From positions 2,581,001 to 2,645,000 of the forward strand of contig NZ_CP072597.1 in NCBI RefSeq assembly GCF_018847975.1: a stretch of DNA of 64,000 nucleotides, read 5' to 3'. This DNA is from Lysobacter sp. K5869. GTDB taxonomy: Bacteria; Pseudomonadota; Gammaproteobacteria; Xanthomonadales; Xanthomonadaceae. The translations under genes and the position numbers were made by a program. Below are positions 1 to 11,834 of this stretch, one piece after another (the first letter of the stretch is position 1; every line of letters starts with the position of its first letter). Below the pieces are notes generated by a model. It ran no database searches. It was not told where the DNA came from and worked only from the letters and a program-made list of their open reading frames with translations.

Positions 1-31
1 GCGTCGGTTTCGCCTGTTCGCGCTGCCTGCG

Positions 32-61
32 TTGACGGAAACGTTAAGCGCGGGCTATACT
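32..61 (+). promoter_or_regulatory. sigma70-type promoter of the str operon
   Basis: TTGACG at 32-37 and TATACT at 56-61 are separated by 18 nt, a near-consensus sigma70 promoter. Transcription would begin near position 68, giving a leader of about 78 nt before rpsL. No other gene lies between it and rpsL in the window. Confidence 0.75.
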
Positions 62-145
62 TTTTCGTCTCGGCAGGTCGGGTGGTTTCGGCTTGCCGTT
101 CGTTTCTCACGAAGCGGCCGCCCGGCCCTTAAACAAGAGTTCCAG

Positions 146-520
146 ATGGCAACCATCAATCAGCTCGTCCGCAAGCCGCGGCAGGCGACCACGTACAAGA
201 GCACCTCGCCGGCGCTCGCCAACTGCCCGCAGCGTCGCGGCGTCTGCACCCGCGTGTACACCACGACCCCGAAGAAGCCGAACTCGGCTCTGCGTAAGGT
301 CGCCAAGGTGCGCCTGACCAACGGCTACGAAGTCATTTCGTACATCGGCGGCGAAGGCCACAACCTGCAGGAGCACTCGGTCGTGCTGATCCGCGGCGGT
401 CGCGTCAAGGACCTGCCAGGCGTGCGTTACCACACCGTGCGCGGCTCGCTCGACGCCGCCGGCGTCGCCAAGCGCCGCCAGGGCCGTTCCAAGTACGGCG
501 CCAAGCGTCCGAAGTCCTAA
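146..520 (+). CDS. rpsL: 30S ribosomal protein S12
   Basis: S12 lies at the decoding centre of the 30S subunit and controls translational accuracy. The ATG at 146 gives 124 residues, the same as the E. coli protein; an upstream in-frame extension is rejected because it would read through the promoter. The residues that mutate to streptomycin resistance are wild type: Lys43 in the PKKPNSA loop and Lys88 in the VKDLPG loop, with Asp89, the known RimO methylthiolation site, next to it. First gene of a str operon (rpsL-rpsG-fusA-tuf), with rpsG 80 nt downstream. Confidence 0.98.
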   Translation: MATINQLVRKPRQATTYKSTSPALANCPQRRGVCTRVYTTTPKKPNSALRKVAKVRLTNGYEVISYIGGEGHNLQEHSVVLIRGGRVKDLPGVRYHTVRGSLDAAGVAKRRQGRSKYGAKRPKS

Positions 521-600
521 TCGCGTCGATGCCCGGCGCGCCCACGGCGCCGCCACCCGCAATCACGCACGTTCAAGAATCACGAGAATAGGTACGCACC

Positions 601-1068
601 ATGTCGCGTAAAGGCTCCGCCCCGCAGCGTTCGATCCTGCCCGATCCCAAGCACGGCAGCGAAACGATCGCGCGTTTCATCAATATGGTCATGCAGAGCG
701 GCAAGAAGTCGGTCGCCGAGAAGATCGTCTACGGCGCGATGGACGTCATCGGCGAGAAGAATCCGAACGCCCTCGAGCTGGTCGAGAAGGCCCTGACCAA
801 CGTCTCCCCGTCGGTCGAGGTGAAGTCCCGCCGCGTCGGCGGCGCCACCTACCAGGTGCCGGTCGAAGTGCGCTCCTCGCGCCGTATGGCCCTGGCGATG
901 CGTTGGCTGATCGACTCCGCGCGCAAGCGCGGCGAGAGCTCGATGCCGCGCAAGCTGGCCGCCGAGCTGCTGGACGCTTCCGAGAACCGCGGTGCGGCGA
1001 TCAAGAAGCGCGAAGAGACTCATCGCATGGCGGAAGCGAACCGCGCGTTCGCTCACTACCGCTGGTGA
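601..1068 (+). CDS. rpsG: 30S ribosomal protein S7
   Basis: S7 nucleates assembly of the 30S head by binding the 3' major domain of 16S rRNA and contacts E-site tRNA. The start [10 protein letters not shown] and the ending FAHYRW are typical. At 155 residues it matches the short form of the family, without the C-terminal extension of E. coli K-12. In E. coli S7 represses the str operon translationally; whether the 80-nt rpsL-rpsG gap carries such a site here cannot be judged by eye. Confidence 0.98.
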   Translation: MSRKGSAPQRSILPDPKHGSETIARFINMVMQSGKKSVAEKIVYGAMDVIGEKNPNALELVEKALTNVSPSVEVKSRRVGGATYQVPVEVRSSRRMALAMRWLIDSARKRGESSMPRKLAAELLDASENRGAAIKKREETHRMAEANRAFAHYRW

Positions 1069-1209
1069 TCTAGTCGCCCTGGCGACAGGGTCTTCGCAAC
1101 ATCCGCATGGGATGTTGCCGCGGCGGCACGACAGCCGCCTTGCGAACCGGAGGCCGCCTAAAAGGCGGCGTCCGGCCATCTGGAATTCGAAAACTTACGA
1201 GAGGGTCCC
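1069..1209 (+). other. rpsG-fusA intergenic region with inverted repeats
   Basis: This 141-nt spacer holds two small inverted repeats. GTCGCC and GGCGAC at 1073-1086 are separated by two bases. GCCGCC at 1153-1158 pairs with GGCGGC at 1164-1169 through a short A-rich loop. Neither is followed by a T-run, so they look like processing or attenuation structures rather than terminators. A purine-rich ribosome binding site (GAGAGGG) lies just before the fusA GTG. Confidence 0.4.
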
Positions 1210-3330
<2,121 letters not shown>

Positions 3331-3349
3331 GCCGACGCTTGCGCCCCGC

Positions 3350-3378
3350 GAAGGAAGCCGCCGCTCGCGGCTTCCTTC
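3350..3378 (+). promoter_or_regulatory. fusA-tuf intercistronic stem-loop
   Basis: An 11-bp perfect stem (GAAGGAAGCCG paired with CGGCTTCCTTC) has a 7-nt loop at 3361-3367. There is no downstream T-run, so full termination is unlikely. Attenuation, RNA processing or mRNA 3'-end protection would fit, since tuf is usually expressed more than fusA. Confidence 0.5.
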
Positions 3379-3422
3379 CGATCCGAATAACGAATCACTG
3401 CATTAATTAAAGAGAGACAATC

Positions 3423-4613
3423 ATGGCTAAGGGTAAATTCGAGCGCACCAAGCCGCACGTGAACGTCGGCACGATCGGTCACGTCGACCACGGCAAGACC
3501 ACGCTGACGGCCGCTCTGACCAAGGTCGGCGCCGAGCGTTTCGGTGGCGAGTTCAAGGCGTACGACGCGATCGACGCGGCGCCGGAAGAGAAGGCTCGCG
3601 GCATCACGATTTCGACGGCTCACGTCGAATACGAAAGCCCGAACCGTCACTACGCCCACGTGGACTGCCCGGGCCACGCCGACTACGTGAAGAACATGAT
3701 CACGGGTGCGGCGCAGATGGACGGCGCGATCCTGGTGTGCTCGGCCGCTGACGGTCCGATGCCGCAGACCCGCGAACACATCCTGCTGTCGCGTCAGGTC
3801 GGCGTGCCGTACATCGTCGTGTTCCTGAACAAGGCCGACATGGTGGACGACGCCGAGCTGCTCGAGCTGGTCGAGATGGAAGTGCGCGAGCTGCTGAGCA
3901 AGTACGAGTTCCCGGGCGACGACACCCCGATCATCCACGGCTCGGCCCGTCTGGCGCTGGAAGGCGACCAGTCGGACATCGGCGTGCCGGCGATCATCAA
4001 GCTGGTGGAGGCGCTGGACACCTTCATTCCGGAGCCGGAGCGCGCGATCGACAAGCCGTTCCTGATGCCGGTGGAAGACGTGTTCTCGATCTCGGGCCGC
4101 GGCACCGTGGTGACCGGCCGTATCGAGCGCGGCATCATCAAGGTGGGCGACGAAATCGAAATCGTCGGTATCCGTCCGACCCAGAAGACCACCGTGACCG
4201 GCGTGGAAATGTTCCGCAAGCTGCTGGATCAGGGCCAGGCGGGCGACAACGCGGGTCTGCTGCTGCGCGGCACCAAGCGTGACGACGTGGAGCGCGGCCA
4301 GGTGCTGGCCAAGCCGGGTTCGATCACCCCGCACACCGAGTTCGAAGGCGAGGTGTACGTGCTGTCGAAGGACGAAGGCGGCCGCCACACCCCGTTCTTC
4401 AAGGGCTACCGTCCGCAGTTCTACTTCCGCACCACCGACATCACCGGCGCGTGCCAGCTGCCGGAAGGCGTCGAGATGGTGATGCCGGGCGACAACGTGA
4501 AGATGGCGGTGACGCTGATCAACCCGGTCGCGATGGACGAAGGTCTGCGCTTCGCGATCCGCGAAGGCGGCCGTACCGTCGGCGCCGGCGTGGTGTCGAA
4601 GATCCTGAAGTGA
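3423..4613 (+). CDS. tuf: elongation factor Tu
   Basis: EF-Tu delivers aminoacyl-tRNA to the ribosomal A site as a GTP complex. It has 396 residues. The P-loop GHVDHGKT spans residues 19-26, with DCPGH and NKAD motifs following, and domains II and III are complete to the VVSKILK ending. An A-rich leader with GAGAGA sits just before the ATG. It is the only tuf copy in the window; a second copy elsewhere is common in this family but cannot be tested here. Confidence 0.98.
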   Translation: MAKGKFERTKPHVNVGTIGHVDHGKTTLTAALTKVGAERFGGEFKAYDAIDAAPEEKARGITISTAHVEYESPNRHYAHVDCPGHADYVKNMITGAAQMDGAILVCSAADGPMPQTREHILLSRQVGVPYIVVFLNKADMVDDAELLELVEMEVRELLSKYEFPGDDTPIIHGSARLALEGDQSDIGVPAIIKLVEALDTFIPEPERAIDKPFLMPVEDVFSISGRGTVVTGRIERGIIKVGDEIEIVGIRPTQKTTVTGVEMFRKLLDQGQAGDNAGLLLRGTKRDDVERGQVLAKPGSITPHTEFEGEVYVLSKDEGGRHTPFFKGYRPQFYFRTTDITGACQLPEGVEMVMPGDNVKMAVTLINPVAMDEGLRFAIREGGRTVGAGVVSKILK

Positions 4614-4658
4614 CGATTCGGCCCGTGCGCGCCTAGCGCGCACGGGTTTGCCGAATCG
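4614..4658 (+). terminator. long stem-loop immediately after tuf
   Basis: Starting just after the tuf stop codon, CGATTCGG pairs with CCGAATCG at the base. CCCGTGCGCG (4622-4631) pairs with CGCGCACGGG (4637-4646) around a 5-nt loop, with a TTTG bulge on the 3' side. The hairpin is very stable but lacks a terminal T-run. It probably acts with the better terminator at 4722-4753. Confidence 0.6.
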
Positions 4659-4660
4659 CC

Positions 4661-4712
4661 ATCCCTGCGAAAGCAGGGATCCTGAGACGAGGGCTAACCC
4701 CGAAATCTCAGG
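4661..4712. repeat. intergenic palindromic repeats between tuf terminators
   Basis: ATCCCTGC and GCAGGGAT (4661-4680) form an 8-bp stem capped by GAAA. They are followed by CCTGAGA (4681-4687) and its complement TCTCAGG (4706-4712). The first hairpin resembles the dispersed ATTCCxGCGAAAGCxGGAAT repeats common in proteobacterial intergenic DNA. A related form occurs near 22084-22200. Confidence 0.45.
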
Positions 4713-4721
4713 CGAAAGATC

Positions 4722-4753
4722 CCGCGGCGGCCTCCCGGCCGCCGCGGCTTTTT
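4722..4753 (+). terminator. rho-independent terminator of the str operon
   Basis: CCGCGGCGGCC (4722-4732) pairs perfectly with GGCCGCCGCGG (4737-4747) around a TCCC loop and is followed by CTTTTT. This is a classical intrinsic terminator and separates the str operon from the S10 operon. Confidence 0.85.
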
Positions 4754-5178
4754 CAGGCCAGCCAGCTCCCTGAACGGAGCTGTCGGCCGGTCCGCAATTC
4801 CGCAGGGCAGGGGAGTTGCATCGCCCCTATCAATGCGGCTAGAATGCGCGACCACCGTGCCAGCCCCGGTTTCCGGGATGGCGCAACCAGCGAAATGAGG
4901 AACAGGACGTCCCTCGTATTCGCCAGACAGGGATATGTCGCACGGCAGCTCCGTACGTTCCGGGCCCGGACTCAAAAGGTCTGCGGCAACCAAGGAACAG
5001 TAACGGAGCCATTCGTGCGTTCTGCTCAGTCTGGGGCGGGCCGGGAAGCCGGGCCGCCTTAGCTTTTCCAGGCAAGGAAGCTCCGGGGCGAGGGTGTTGC
5101 CCTGGAGTGTTTGCGTTTTCGTGGGGCCGGCGCACCCAGAAGCCGTCCCGTCGCTCTTTCAACCAAGGAATTCCGTTC
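4754..5178 (+). promoter_or_regulatory. S10 operon leader with sigma70-type promoter
   Basis: This 425-nt region upstream of rpsJ has no credible gene. TTGCAT (4816-4821) and TAGAAT (4840-4845) are spaced by 18 nt and form the best promoter. It would give a leader of roughly 330 nt. In E. coli a structured S10 leader binds L4 for autogenous control; a long leader is compatible with such control here, but I could not match the L4 target. AAGGAA precedes the rpsJ start. Confidence 0.55.
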
Positions 5179-5490
5179 ATGGCGGACCAAAAGATCCGGA
5201 TCCGGCTCAAGGCGTACGATCATCGTTTGATCGACCGCTCGGCCAGCGAGATCGTCGAAACGGCCAAGCGGACCGGCGCGCAAGTGCGCGGCCCGATCCC
5301 CCTGCCGACCAAGATCGAGCGCTACACCGTTCTCGTCTCCCCGCACGTCGACAAGGACGCGCGCGACCAGTACGAGACCCGCACGCACAAGCGCGTGCTC
5401 GACATCGTCGACCCCAACGACAAGACCGTGGACGCGCTGATGAAGCTCGAACTCGCGGCTGGCGTTGATGTCCAGATCAAGCTGACCTGA
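5179..5490 (+). CDS. rpsJ: 30S ribosomal protein S10
   Basis: S10 is a 30S head protein and also binds NusB/NusG in transcription antitermination. The ATG at 5179, 6 nt after AAGGAA, gives 103 residues, identical to E. coli, starting [15 protein letters not shown]. The longer in-frame start at 5107 lacks a ribosome site and adds a non-conserved basic extension. First gene of the S10 operon; rplC follows after 10 nt. Confidence 0.98.
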   Translation: MADQKIRIRLKAYDHRLIDRSASEIVETAKRTGAQVRGPIPLPTKIERYTVLVSPHVDKDARDQYETRTHKRVLDIVDPNDKTVDALMKLELAAGVDVQIKLT

Positions 5491-5500
5491 GGCAACCACT

Positions 5501-6154
5501 ATGACCGCGAAGAAGTATTCGTTGGGCATCGTCGGTCGCAAGGCCGGCATGAGCCGTTTCTTCACCGAAGACGGCAAGTCGGTTCCGGTGACCCTCATCG
5601 AGGCGACCCCGAACCGCATCACCCAGATCAAGACCGAAGACACCGACGGCTACAGCGCCGTGCAGGTGACGGTCGGCGTGCGCCGCGCCGCGCTCGTCAA
5701 CAAGCCCGAAGCCGGTCACCTCGCCAAGGCGAAGGTCGAAGCCGGTCGCGGCCTGTGGGAGCTGCGCGTGGAAGCCGACCAGATCGGCGCCTTCGAAGTG
5801 GGCGGCGAGATCAAGGCCGACATCTTCAGCGCCGGCCAGCTGGTCGACGTCCAGGGCATCACCAAGGGCAAGGGCTTCCAGGGCACGATCAAGCGCTGGA
5901 ACTTCCGCATGGGCGACGCGACGCACGGTAACTCGCTGTCGCACCGTTCGCCGGGCTCCATCGGCCAGCGCCAGACGCCGGGCCGCGTTTTCCCGGGCAA
6001 GAAGATGTCGGGTCACATGGGCGCCGTCCAGCAGAGCACCCAGCGTCTTGAAGTGGTCAAGGTCGACGCCGAGCGCGGCCTGATCGCGATCAAGGGCGCC
6101 GTGCCGGGCGCGCCGGGTGGCGACGTGATCGTCCGTCCCTCGAGCAAGGCATAA
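5501..6154 (+). CDS. rplC: 50S ribosomal protein L3
   Basis: L3 is an early 50S assembly protein whose central loop approaches the peptidyl transferase centre. The 217-residue length is close to the usual 209-215. The conserved [27 protein letters not shown] core lies at about residues 147-173, and its first Gln is the usual PrmB methylation site. The N-terminal [12 protein letters not shown] motif is typical. Confidence 0.98.
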   Translation: MTAKKYSLGIVGRKAGMSRFFTEDGKSVPVTLIEATPNRITQIKTEDTDGYSAVQVTVGVRRAALVNKPEAGHLAKAKVEAGRGLWELRVEADQIGAFEVGGEIKADIFSAGQLVDVQGITKGKGFQGTIKRWNFRMGDATHGNSLSHRSPGSIGQRQTPGRVFPGKKMSGHMGAVQQSTQRLEVVKVDAERGLIAIKGAVPGAPGGDVIVRPSSKA

Positions 6155-6166
6155 GGAGAGATGACG

Positions 6167-6772
6167 ATGGAACTCGCCATCAATAACAGCAGCAAGACTC
6201 TGTCGGTCTCCGACGAGATCTTCGGCCGCGAATTCAGCGAAGACCTGGTCCATCAGGTCGTCGTCGCCTATCGCAACGCCGGTCGCGCCGGCACCAAGGC
6301 GCAGAAGACCCGTTCGGAAGTCAACGGCACGACCAAGAAGTCGAAGAAGCAGAAGGGCGGCGGCGCTCGTCACGGCGCTCTGACCGCTCCGATCTTCGTC
6401 GGCGGCGGCGTGACCTTCGCGGCCAAGCCGCGCAGCTTCGCGCAGAAGGTCAACCGCAAGATGTACCGCGCCGCGATCGCCGCGATCCTGTCCGAGCTGA
6501 ACCGCCAGGGCCGCATCAAGGTCGTCGAGAGCTTCGACATCGACGCGCCGAAGACCAAGGGCCTGATCGAAAAGCTCAAGAGCCTGGAAGTCGGTCGCCG
6601 TCCGCTGATCGTCACCGAAGAGGCCACCGAGAACCTGTATCTCTCGGCCCGCAACCTGCCGTACGTCGAAGTGCGTGATGTCCAGGGCCTGGATCCGGTC
6701 GCCCTCGTTGGCGCCGACTCGGTCGTGCTCACCAGCGATGCGGTCAAGAAGATCGAGGAGTGGCTGGCATGA
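6167..6772 (+). CDS. rplD: 50S ribosomal protein L4
   Basis: L4 lines the upper peptide exit tunnel and in enterobacteria represses the S10 operon. Two ATGs are in frame, at 6161 and 6167. The AAGGAGAG site ends directly against 6161 but is about 6 nt before 6167, so 6167 is preferred and gives 201 residues, as in E. coli. The tunnel loop [14 protein letters not shown] and the VTFAAKPR segment are conserved. The stop overlaps the rplW start (ATGA). Confidence 0.96.
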   Translation: MELAINNSSKTLSVSDEIFGREFSEDLVHQVVVAYRNAGRAGTKAQKTRSEVNGTTKKSKKQKGGGARHGALTAPIFVGGGVTFAAKPRSFAQKVNRKMYRAAIAAILSELNRQGRIKVVESFDIDAPKTKGLIEKLKSLEVGRRPLIVTEEATENLYLSARNLPYVEVRDVQGLDPVALVGADSVVLTSDAVKKIEEWLA

Positions 6773-7065
6773 ACGACGCCAAGCTCTACAGCATCATCCG
6801 CGCGCCGCGCGTGTCCGAAAAGACCGCACGTCTGCAGGAAGTATCCAACCAATACGTCTTCGAAGTCTCGAACGAAGCCACCAAGGCCGACATCAAGGTC
6901 GCCGTGGAAAAGCTGTTCGACGTCAAGGTCGAGGCTGTCAATGTGGTCAACGTGAAGGGCAAGAACAAAGCCTTCCGCAACCGCATGGGCCGTCGCGGCG
7001 ACTGGCGCAAGGCGTACGTGAAGCTGGCCGAAGGCCAGTCGATCGACGTGATGGCCAAGGCCTGA
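6769..7065 (+). CDS. rplW: 50S ribosomal protein L23
   Basis: L23 sits at the tunnel exit and is the docking site for trigger factor and SRP. Starting at the ATG that overlaps the rplD stop gives 98 residues; an in-frame ATG nine bases upstream lies inside rplD and is less likely. The RAPRVSEKT start and the [14 protein letters not shown]-terminus match the family. Confidence 0.96.
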   Translation: MNDAKLYSIIRAPRVSEKTARLQEVSNQYVFEVSNEATKADIKVAVEKLFDVKVEAVNVVNVKGKNKAFRNRMGRRGDWRKAYVKLAEGQSIDVMAKA

Positions 7066-7075
7066 GGAAAGACCC

Positions 7076-7903
7076 ATGGCATTGATGACTTTCAAGCCCA
7101 CCTCCGCAGGCCGCCGCAACGCGGTCCGCGTCGTGACCCCGGGCCTGCACAAGGGCGCGCCGCACGCGGCCCTGATCGAAAAGCAGAGCAAGACCGGCGG
7201 CCGTAACCACCACGGCCGAATCACCACCCGCCACATCGGCGGCGGTCACAAGCAGCACTACCGCATCATCGACTTCAAGCGCGATAAGGAAGGCATCCCG
7301 GCGCGCGTGGAGCGGATCGAATACGATCCCAACCGCACCGCGCACATCGCGCTGCTGTGCTACGTCGATGGCGAGCGCCGTTACATCATCGCCCCGAAGG
7401 GCCTGAAGGACGGCGATCAGGTCATCGCCGGCCGCGACGCCCCCATCAAGGTGGGCAACACGCTGCCGCTGACCAACGTCCCGGTCGGCACCACCGTGTG
7501 CTGCGTCGAGATGAAGCCGGGCAAGGGCGCCCAGCTGGCCCGCGCGGCCGGCGCCAGCGCCTACCTGGTCGCTCGCGAGCAGGGCTACGCCACGCTGCGT
7601 CTTCGCTCCGGCGAAATGCGCAAGGTGCCGGTCGAGTGCCGCGCCACCATCGGCGAAGTCGGCAACGACGAGCACAGCCTCGAGAAGCTCGGCAAGGCCG
7701 GCGCCAAGCGTTGGCGCGGCATCAAGCCGACCGTCCGCGGCGCCGCCATGAACCCCGTCGACCACCCGCACGGTGGTGGTGAGGCGAAGGCTGGCCAGGG
7801 CAACCCGCATCCGGTCACCCCGTGGGGTGTTCCGACCAAGGGTTACAAGACGCGCAAGAACAAGCGCACCACGCAATTCATCGTGCGCGATCGCAGGGGT
7901 TAA
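7076..7903 (+). CDS. rplB: 50S ribosomal protein L2
   Basis: L2 is needed for subunit association and peptidyl transferase integrity. At 275 residues it is full length. The highly conserved [13 protein letters not shown] stretch is present near the C-terminus and contains the histidine equivalent to His229 of E. coli. An SH3-like KOW-type C-terminal domain and a basic tail ([11 protein letters not shown]) follow. It lies 6 nt before rpsS. Confidence 0.98.
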   Translation: MALMTFKPTSAGRRNAVRVVTPGLHKGAPHAALIEKQSKTGGRNHHGRITTRHIGGGHKQHYRIIDFKRDKEGIPARVERIEYDPNRTAHIALLCYVDGERRYIIAPKGLKDGDQVIAGRDAPIKVGNTLPLTNVPVGTTVCCVEMKPGKGAQLARAAGASAYLVAREQGYATLRLRSGEMRKVPVECRATIGEVGNDEHSLEKLGKAGAKRWRGIKPTVRGAAMNPVDHPHGGGEAKAGQGNPHPVTPWGVPTKGYKTRKNKRTTQFIVRDRRG

Positions 7904-7909
7904 TCGGCC

Positions 7910-8179
7910 ATGGCACGTTCACTCAAAAAGGGTCCGTTCGTCGACCACCATCTCGCGAAGAAGGTGGAGACCGCGGGCAACAACAAGAAGCCGATCAAGA
8001 CTTGGTCGCGCCGTTCCATGATCCTCCCCGAGATGATCGGTTTCACCATTGCCGTGCACAACGGCAAGAACCACATCCCGGTGCTGGTCAACGAGAACAT
8101 GGTCGGCCACAAGCTTGGCGAATTCGCTCTGACCCGTACGTTCAAGGGTCATGGCGGCGACAAGAAGTCGGGCAAGTAA
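7910..8179 (+). CDS. rpsS: 30S ribosomal protein S19
   Basis: S19 is a small 30S head protein that binds 16S rRNA together with S13. It has 89 residues, starting [10 protein letters not shown], with the conserved [22 protein letters not shown] core shortly after. The C-terminus [12 protein letters not shown] is ordinary. Confidence 0.98.
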   Translation: MARSLKKGPFVDHHLAKKVETAGNNKKPIKTWSRRSMILPEMIGFTIAVHNGKNHIPVLVNENMVGHKLGEFALTRTFKGHGGDKKSGK

Positions 8180-8189
8180 GGAGATGACC

Positions 8190-8525
8190 ATGGAAGCGAA
8201 AGCCATCCTGCGCACCGCGCGCATCTCCCCGCAGAAGGCCCGCCTGGTCGCCGACCAGGTGCGCGGTCTGTCCGCCGAGCGCGCCGTCAACCTGCTGAAG
8301 TTCTCGGACAAGAAGGCTGCTGCACTGATCCGCAAGGTCGTGGAGTCCGCCATCGCCAACGCCGAGAACAACCAGGGCGCCGACGTCGACGATCTCAAGG
8401 TCAAGGCCATCATGGTTGACGAGGGTCCCGCACTTAAGCGCTTCATGGCGCGTGCGAAGGGCCGCGGCACCCGCATCCTCAAGCGCACCAGCCACATCAC
8501 TGTGGTTGTGGGCGCCGGCAAGTAA
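8190..8525 (+). CDS. rplV: 50S ribosomal protein L22
   Basis: L22 contacts all six 23S rRNA domains and its long beta-hairpin lines the exit tunnel near the macrolide site. The ATG at 8190 lies 7 nt after AAGGAG and gives 111 residues (E. coli 110). The alternative ATG at 8184 is too close to the ribosome site. The hairpin region [14 protein letters not shown] and the ending HITVVVG are conserved. Confidence 0.96.
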   Translation: MEAKAILRTARISPQKARLVADQVRGLSAERAVNLLKFSDKKAAALIRKVVESAIANAENNQGADVDDLKVKAIMVDEGPALKRFMARAKGRGTRILKRTSHITVVVGAGK

Positions 8526-8538
8526 GGCGGAGTAGACA

Positions 8539-9300
8539 ATGGGTCATAAAGTTCATCCGACCGGAATCCGCCTGGGCATCGCCAAGGATTGGAATTCCAA
8601 GTGGTTCGCCAACAAGAAGCAGTACGCCGAATACCTGGCGGCTGACCTGAAGGTTCGCGAAATGCTTCGCAAGAAGCTGGCGCAGGCCGGCATCTCGAAG
8701 ATCTTCATCGAGCGTCCGGCGAACAACGCCCGCGTGACGATCCACACCGCCCGTCCGGGCGTGGTGATCGGCAAGCGCGGCGAGGACATCGAGAAGCTGC
8801 GTAAGGAAGTCAGCAACCTGATGGGCGTTCCGGCGCACATCAACGTGACCGAGGTCCGCAAGCCGGAACTCGACGCGCAGCTGGTCGCCGAATCGATCGC
8901 GCAGCAGCTCGAGCGCCGCATCATGTTCCGCCGCGCCATGAAGCGCGCGGTGGGCAATGCGATGCGCCTGGGCGCGCTGGGCATCAAGGTCAACGTCGCC
9001 GGCCGCCTCAACGGCGCCGAGATCGCGCGTTCGGAGTGGTACCGCGAAGGCCGCGTGCCGTTGCACACCCTCCGCGCCGACATCGACTACGGCTTCGCCG
9101 AAGCCAAGACGACCTACGGCATCATCGGCATCAAGACCTGGATCTACAAGGGCGAAGTGTTCGACTTCGCTCAGGTCGGCCAGGAGAAGCAGGACGATTC
9201 GCCGCGCAACGAGCGTGGTGACCGTGGCGACCGCGGCGATCGCGGCGACCGCGGCGATCGCAACGACCGCTCGGGCCGTCCTGCCCGCGAACAGAGGTAA
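8539..9300 (+). CDS. rpsC: 30S ribosomal protein S3 with Gly-Asp-Arg-rich tail
   Basis: S3 forms part of the mRNA entry pore and has helicase activity together with S4. It has 253 residues, about 20 more than E. coli. The KH domain with [17 protein letters not shown] lies at about residues 74-90, followed by the S3 C-terminal domain. After the normal core the protein ends in tandem GDR units and an NDRSGR segment, encoded by imperfect GCGACCGCG DNA repeats at about 9218-9270. The tail is probably disordered and RNA-binding by charge. Confidence 0.97.
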   Translation: MGHKVHPTGIRLGIAKDWNSKWFANKKQYAEYLAADLKVREMLRKKLAQAGISKIFIERPANNARVTIHTARPGVVIGKRGEDIEKLRKEVSNLMGVPAHINVTEVRKPELDAQLVAESIAQQLERRIMFRRAMKRAVGNAMRLGALGIKVNVAGRLNGAEIARSEWYREGRVPLHTLRADIDYGFAEAKTTYGIIGIKTWIYKGEVFDFAQVGQEKQDDSPRNERGDRGDRGDRGDRGDRNDRSGRPAREQR

Positions 9301-9306
9301 TCCGCC

Positions 9307-9720
9307 ATGCTGCAACCCAAGCGAACCAAGTACCGCAAGGTACACAAGGGCCGTAACGAGGGCCTGAGCTGGAGCGGTAACGCTGTCAGCTTCGGCGAGT
9401 ACGGCCTGAAGGCGACCGCCCACGGCCAGCTGACCGCGCGCCAGATCGAAGCGGCCCGCCGCTCGATCAGCCGCTACGTCAAGCGCGGCGGCAAGATGTG
9501 GATCCGCGTGTTCCCGGACAAGCCGATCACCAAGAAGCCGATCGAAGTCCGAATGGGCTCCGGTAAGGGCAACGTCGAGTACTGGGTCGCCCAGATCCAG
9601 CCCGGTCGCATGATTTACGAGATCGAGGGCGTTCCGGAAGACGTGGCGCGCGAAGCGTTCCGTCTGGCCGCCGCCAAGCTCTCGGTGACCACCACTTTCG
9701 TTACCCGGACGGTGCGCTAA
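9307..9720 (+). CDS. rplP: 50S ribosomal protein L16
   Basis: L16 organises tRNA binding in the A and P sites and is required late in 50S assembly. It is 137 residues long (E. coli 136). The basic start [19 protein letters not shown] and the [12 protein letters not shown] loop, whose first Arg is the usual YcfD hydroxylation target, are intact. The TAA stop shares one base with the rpmC ATG, implying translational coupling. Confidence 0.98.
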   Translation: MLQPKRTKYRKVHKGRNEGLSWSGNAVSFGEYGLKATAHGQLTARQIEAARRSISRYVKRGGKMWIRVFPDKPITKKPIEVRMGSGKGNVEYWVAQIQPGRMIYEIEGVPEDVAREAFRLAAAKLSVTTTFVTRTVR

Positions 9721-9905
9721 TGGAACTCAAGCAACTGCGCGAGAAGTCTGCCGATGAGCTGAAGGCTCATCTGGTCGAACTGCACAAGGAGGGCTTCGCC
9801 CTTCGCATGCAGAAGGCCACCGGCCAGCTCGCCAAGACCCATGACGCCCGCCGCGTGCGCCGCGAGATCGCTCGCGTGAACATGCTGCTGGGCGAGAAGA
9901 AGTAA
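9720..9905 (+). CDS. rpmC: 50S ribosomal protein L29
   Basis: L29 is a two-helix hairpin protein beside L23 at the tunnel exit. It has 61 residues, the usual size, with the pattern [14 protein letters not shown] then [14 protein letters not shown]. It starts at the last base of the rplP stop codon (TAATG). Confidence 0.97.
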   Translation: MELKQLREKSADELKAHLVELHKEGFALRMQKATGQLAKTHDARRVRREIARVNMLLGEKK

Positions 9906-9915
9906 GGACCCTGCC

Positions 9916-10185
9916 ATGACCGACAACAAGACAGAGAAGGCTGTGCGCACGGTTGAAGGCCGGGTCGTCAGCAACAAGATGGACAAGACCGTCACCGTGC
10001 TCGTCGAGCGCCAGGTCAAGCACGCGCTGTACGGCAAGTACATCCGTCGCTCGACCAAGCTCCACGCTCACGACGCCGACAACGCCTGCAAAGAAGGCGA
10101 CATCGTGCGCGTGAAGGAGATCGCTCCGCTGTCCAAGACCAAGAACTGGAGCGTGGTTGAGATCGTCAGCCGCGTGGCCGAATAA
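9916..10185 (+). CDS. rpsQ: 30S ribosomal protein S17
   Basis: S17 is an OB-fold protein that binds 16S rRNA helix 11 and is a primary assembly factor. It has 89 residues. The [18 protein letters not shown] core and the [13 protein letters not shown]-terminus match the family; the acidic/polar N-terminus is slightly longer than in E. coli. Confidence 0.97.
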   Translation: MTDNKTEKAVRTVEGRVVSNKMDKTVTVLVERQVKHALYGKYIRRSTKLHAHDADNACKEGDIVRVKEIAPLSKTKNWSVVEIVSRVAE

Positions 10186-10199
10186 GAGGAGGCTGAACC

Positions 10200-10568
10200 A
10201 TGATCCAGATGCAAAGCTACCTCGGCGTGGCCGACAACTCCGGGGCTAAGGAAGTGATGTGCATCAAGGTGCTCGGCGGCTCCAAGCGCCGTTACGCGCA
10301 CATTGGCGACATCATCAAGGTCACCGTGAAGGACGCGATCCCGCGCGGCAAGGTCAAGAAGGGCGACGTCTACGACGCCGTCGTGGTCCGCACCCGCAAG
10401 GGCGTGCGCCGCCCGGACGGCTCGCTGATCCGCTTCGACGGCAACGCCGCGGTGTTGCTCAACAACAAGCATGAGCCGATCGGCACCCGTATCTTCGGGC
10501 CCGTGACTCGCGAGCTGCGCTCGGAGAAGTTCATGAAGATCGTTTCGCTCGCGCCTGAAGTGCTCTGA
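10200..10568 (+). CDS. rplN: 50S ribosomal protein L14
   Basis: L14 lies at the subunit interface and contacts 16S rRNA; it is also the binding site of the silencing factor RsfS. It is 122 residues long, starting [17 protein letters not shown] with the [13 protein letters not shown] motif near the end. Conventionally the first gene of the spc operon, but here only 14 nt separate it from rpsQ, so S10 and spc are probably cotranscribed. Confidence 0.98.
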   Translation: MIQMQSYLGVADNSGAKEVMCIKVLGGSKRRYAHIGDIIKVTVKDAIPRGKVKKGDVYDAVVVRTRKGVRRPDGSLIRFDGNAAVLLNNKHEPIGTRIFGPVTRELRSEKFMKIVSLAPEVL

Positions 10569-10584
10569 GCGGAGGAACTAGACC

Positions 10585-10899
10585 ATGAACCGTATCAAGA
10601 AGGGCGATCAGGTGATCGTCACCGCCGGCAAGGACAAGGGCAAGAAGGGCGATGTGGTGCGCGTGCTCGGCGACAAGGTCGTCGTGTCGAACATCAACAT
10701 CGTCAAGCGCCACACCAAGCCGAATCCGCAGGCCAACCAGCCGGGCGGCGTGGTGGAGCGCGAAGCGCCGATCCACATTTCCAACGTCATGCTGTTCAAC
10801 CCGGCCACCGGCAAGGGCGAACGCATCGGTTTCAAGGTGCTGGAGGATGGACGCAAACTGCGTGTGTTCCGCTCCAGCGGTGAGGCGGTTGACGCCTGA
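10585..10899 (+). CDS. rplX: 50S ribosomal protein L24
   Basis: L24 initiates 50S assembly and sits near the exit tunnel. The 104 residues contain an N-terminal KOW motif ([20 protein letters not shown]) and the [12 protein letters not shown] segment that contacts 23S rRNA. AGGAAC sits about 10 nt before the ATG. Confidence 0.97.
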   Translation: MNRIKKGDQVIVTAGKDKGKKGDVVRVLGDKVVVSNINIVKRHTKPNPQANQPGGVVEREAPIHISNVMLFNPATGKGERIGFKVLEDGRKLRVFRSSGEAVDA

Positions 10900-10910
10900 G
10901 GAATGCTGAG

Positions 10911-11453
10911 ATGACCACCCGGCTCGAAGAGTTTTACAAGAAAGAAGTGGTTCCCGCGCTGACCGAAAAGTTCGGCTACAAGAACCCGATGGAAGTGCCG
11001 CGCCTCGTCAAGATCACGCTGAACATGGGCGTGGGCGAAGCCGCCACCAACAAGAAGATCCTGGAAAATGCCGTTGCGGACATGACCAAGATCGCCGGCC
11101 AGAAGCCGATCGTGACCAAGTCCCGCGTGTCGGTGGCTTCGTTCAAGATCCGCGACGGCTGGCCGATCGGCGCCAAGGTCACCCTGCGCCGCGCCAAGAT
11201 GTTCGAGTTCCTGGACCGCCTGATCAACATCTCGCTGCCGCGCGTCCGCGACTTCCGCGGCGTGTCGGGCCGTTCGTTCGACGGCCGCGGCAACTACAAC
11301 ATGGGCGTGAAGGAACAGATCATCTTCCCGGAAATCGATTTCGATCAGGTCGACGCCCTGCGCGGCATGGACATCGCGATCACCACGACCGCGAAGACCG
11401 ACGCCGAGGCCAAGGCCCTGCTCGAAGCCTTCCGCTTCCCGTTCCGTAACTGA
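10911..11453 (+). CDS. rplE: 50S ribosomal protein L5
   Basis: L5 binds 5S rRNA and contacts P-site tRNA. The 180 residues include [20 protein letters not shown] near the N-terminus and the [21 protein letters not shown] core. The length matches E. coli (179). It lies 11 nt after rplX. Confidence 0.98.
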   Translation: MTTRLEEFYKKEVVPALTEKFGYKNPMEVPRLVKITLNMGVGEAATNKKILENAVADMTKIAGQKPIVTKSRVSVASFKIRDGWPIGAKVTLRRAKMFEFLDRLINISLPRVRDFRGVSGRSFDGRGNYNMGVKEQIIFPEIDFDQVDALRGMDIAITTTAKTDAEAKALLEAFRFPFRN

Positions 11454-11468
11454 GGCTAGGATTGAACA

Positions 11469-11774
11469 ATGGCTAAGACCTCCATGGTCAACCGCGACCT
11501 CAAGCGGGCCAAGCTGGCGAAGAAGTTCGCGGCGAAGCGCGACGCGCTGAAGAAGATCATCTCCAACGACGCGTCTTCGTACGAAGACAAGATGGACGCG
11601 GTGGTCAAGCTGCAGAAGCTGCCGCGCGACTCCTCGCCGAGCCGTCAGCGCAACCGTTGCGCCCTGACCGGCCGTTCGCGCGGCGTCTACCAGAAGTTCG
11701 GCCTCGGCCGCAACAAGCTGCGCGAAGCCACCATGCGCGGCGATGTGCCGGGCCTGCGTAAGGCAAGCTGGTAA
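11469..11774 (+). CDS. rpsN: 30S ribosomal protein S14, zinc-independent form
   Basis: S14 is a 30S head protein. At 101 residues this is the long form, and only one cysteine (in NRCALTGR) remains, so the zinc-binding C+ motif is absent. The [13 protein letters not shown] linker and the [17 protein letters not shown]-terminus are typical. It is followed by a 155-nt gap with a strong stem-loop, the largest break inside the spc operon up to this point. Confidence 0.97.
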   Translation: MAKTSMVNRDLKRAKLAKKFAAKRDALKKIISNDASSYEDKMDAVVKLQKLPRDSSPSRQRNRCALTGRSRGVYQKFGLGRNKLREATMRGDVPGLRKASW

Positions 11775-11808
11775 ATCTCTGGTACCATAGCCGGCTTTCC
11801 CGGTTTCA

Positions 11809-11834
11809 CCGCCGCGGCCCTCGGGCCGCGGCGG
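11809..11834 (+). promoter_or_regulatory. GC-rich stem-loop between rpsN and rpsH
   Basis: A 12-bp perfect stem, CCGCCGCGGCCC (11809-11820) with GGGCCGCGGCGG (11823-11834), is followed by CGTTGTT. The weak T-richness suggests partial termination or attenuation. The DNA between the hairpin and rpsH (11840-11929) is notably AT-richer than its surroundings, but I see no well-spaced promoter pair in it. Confidence 0.5.
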
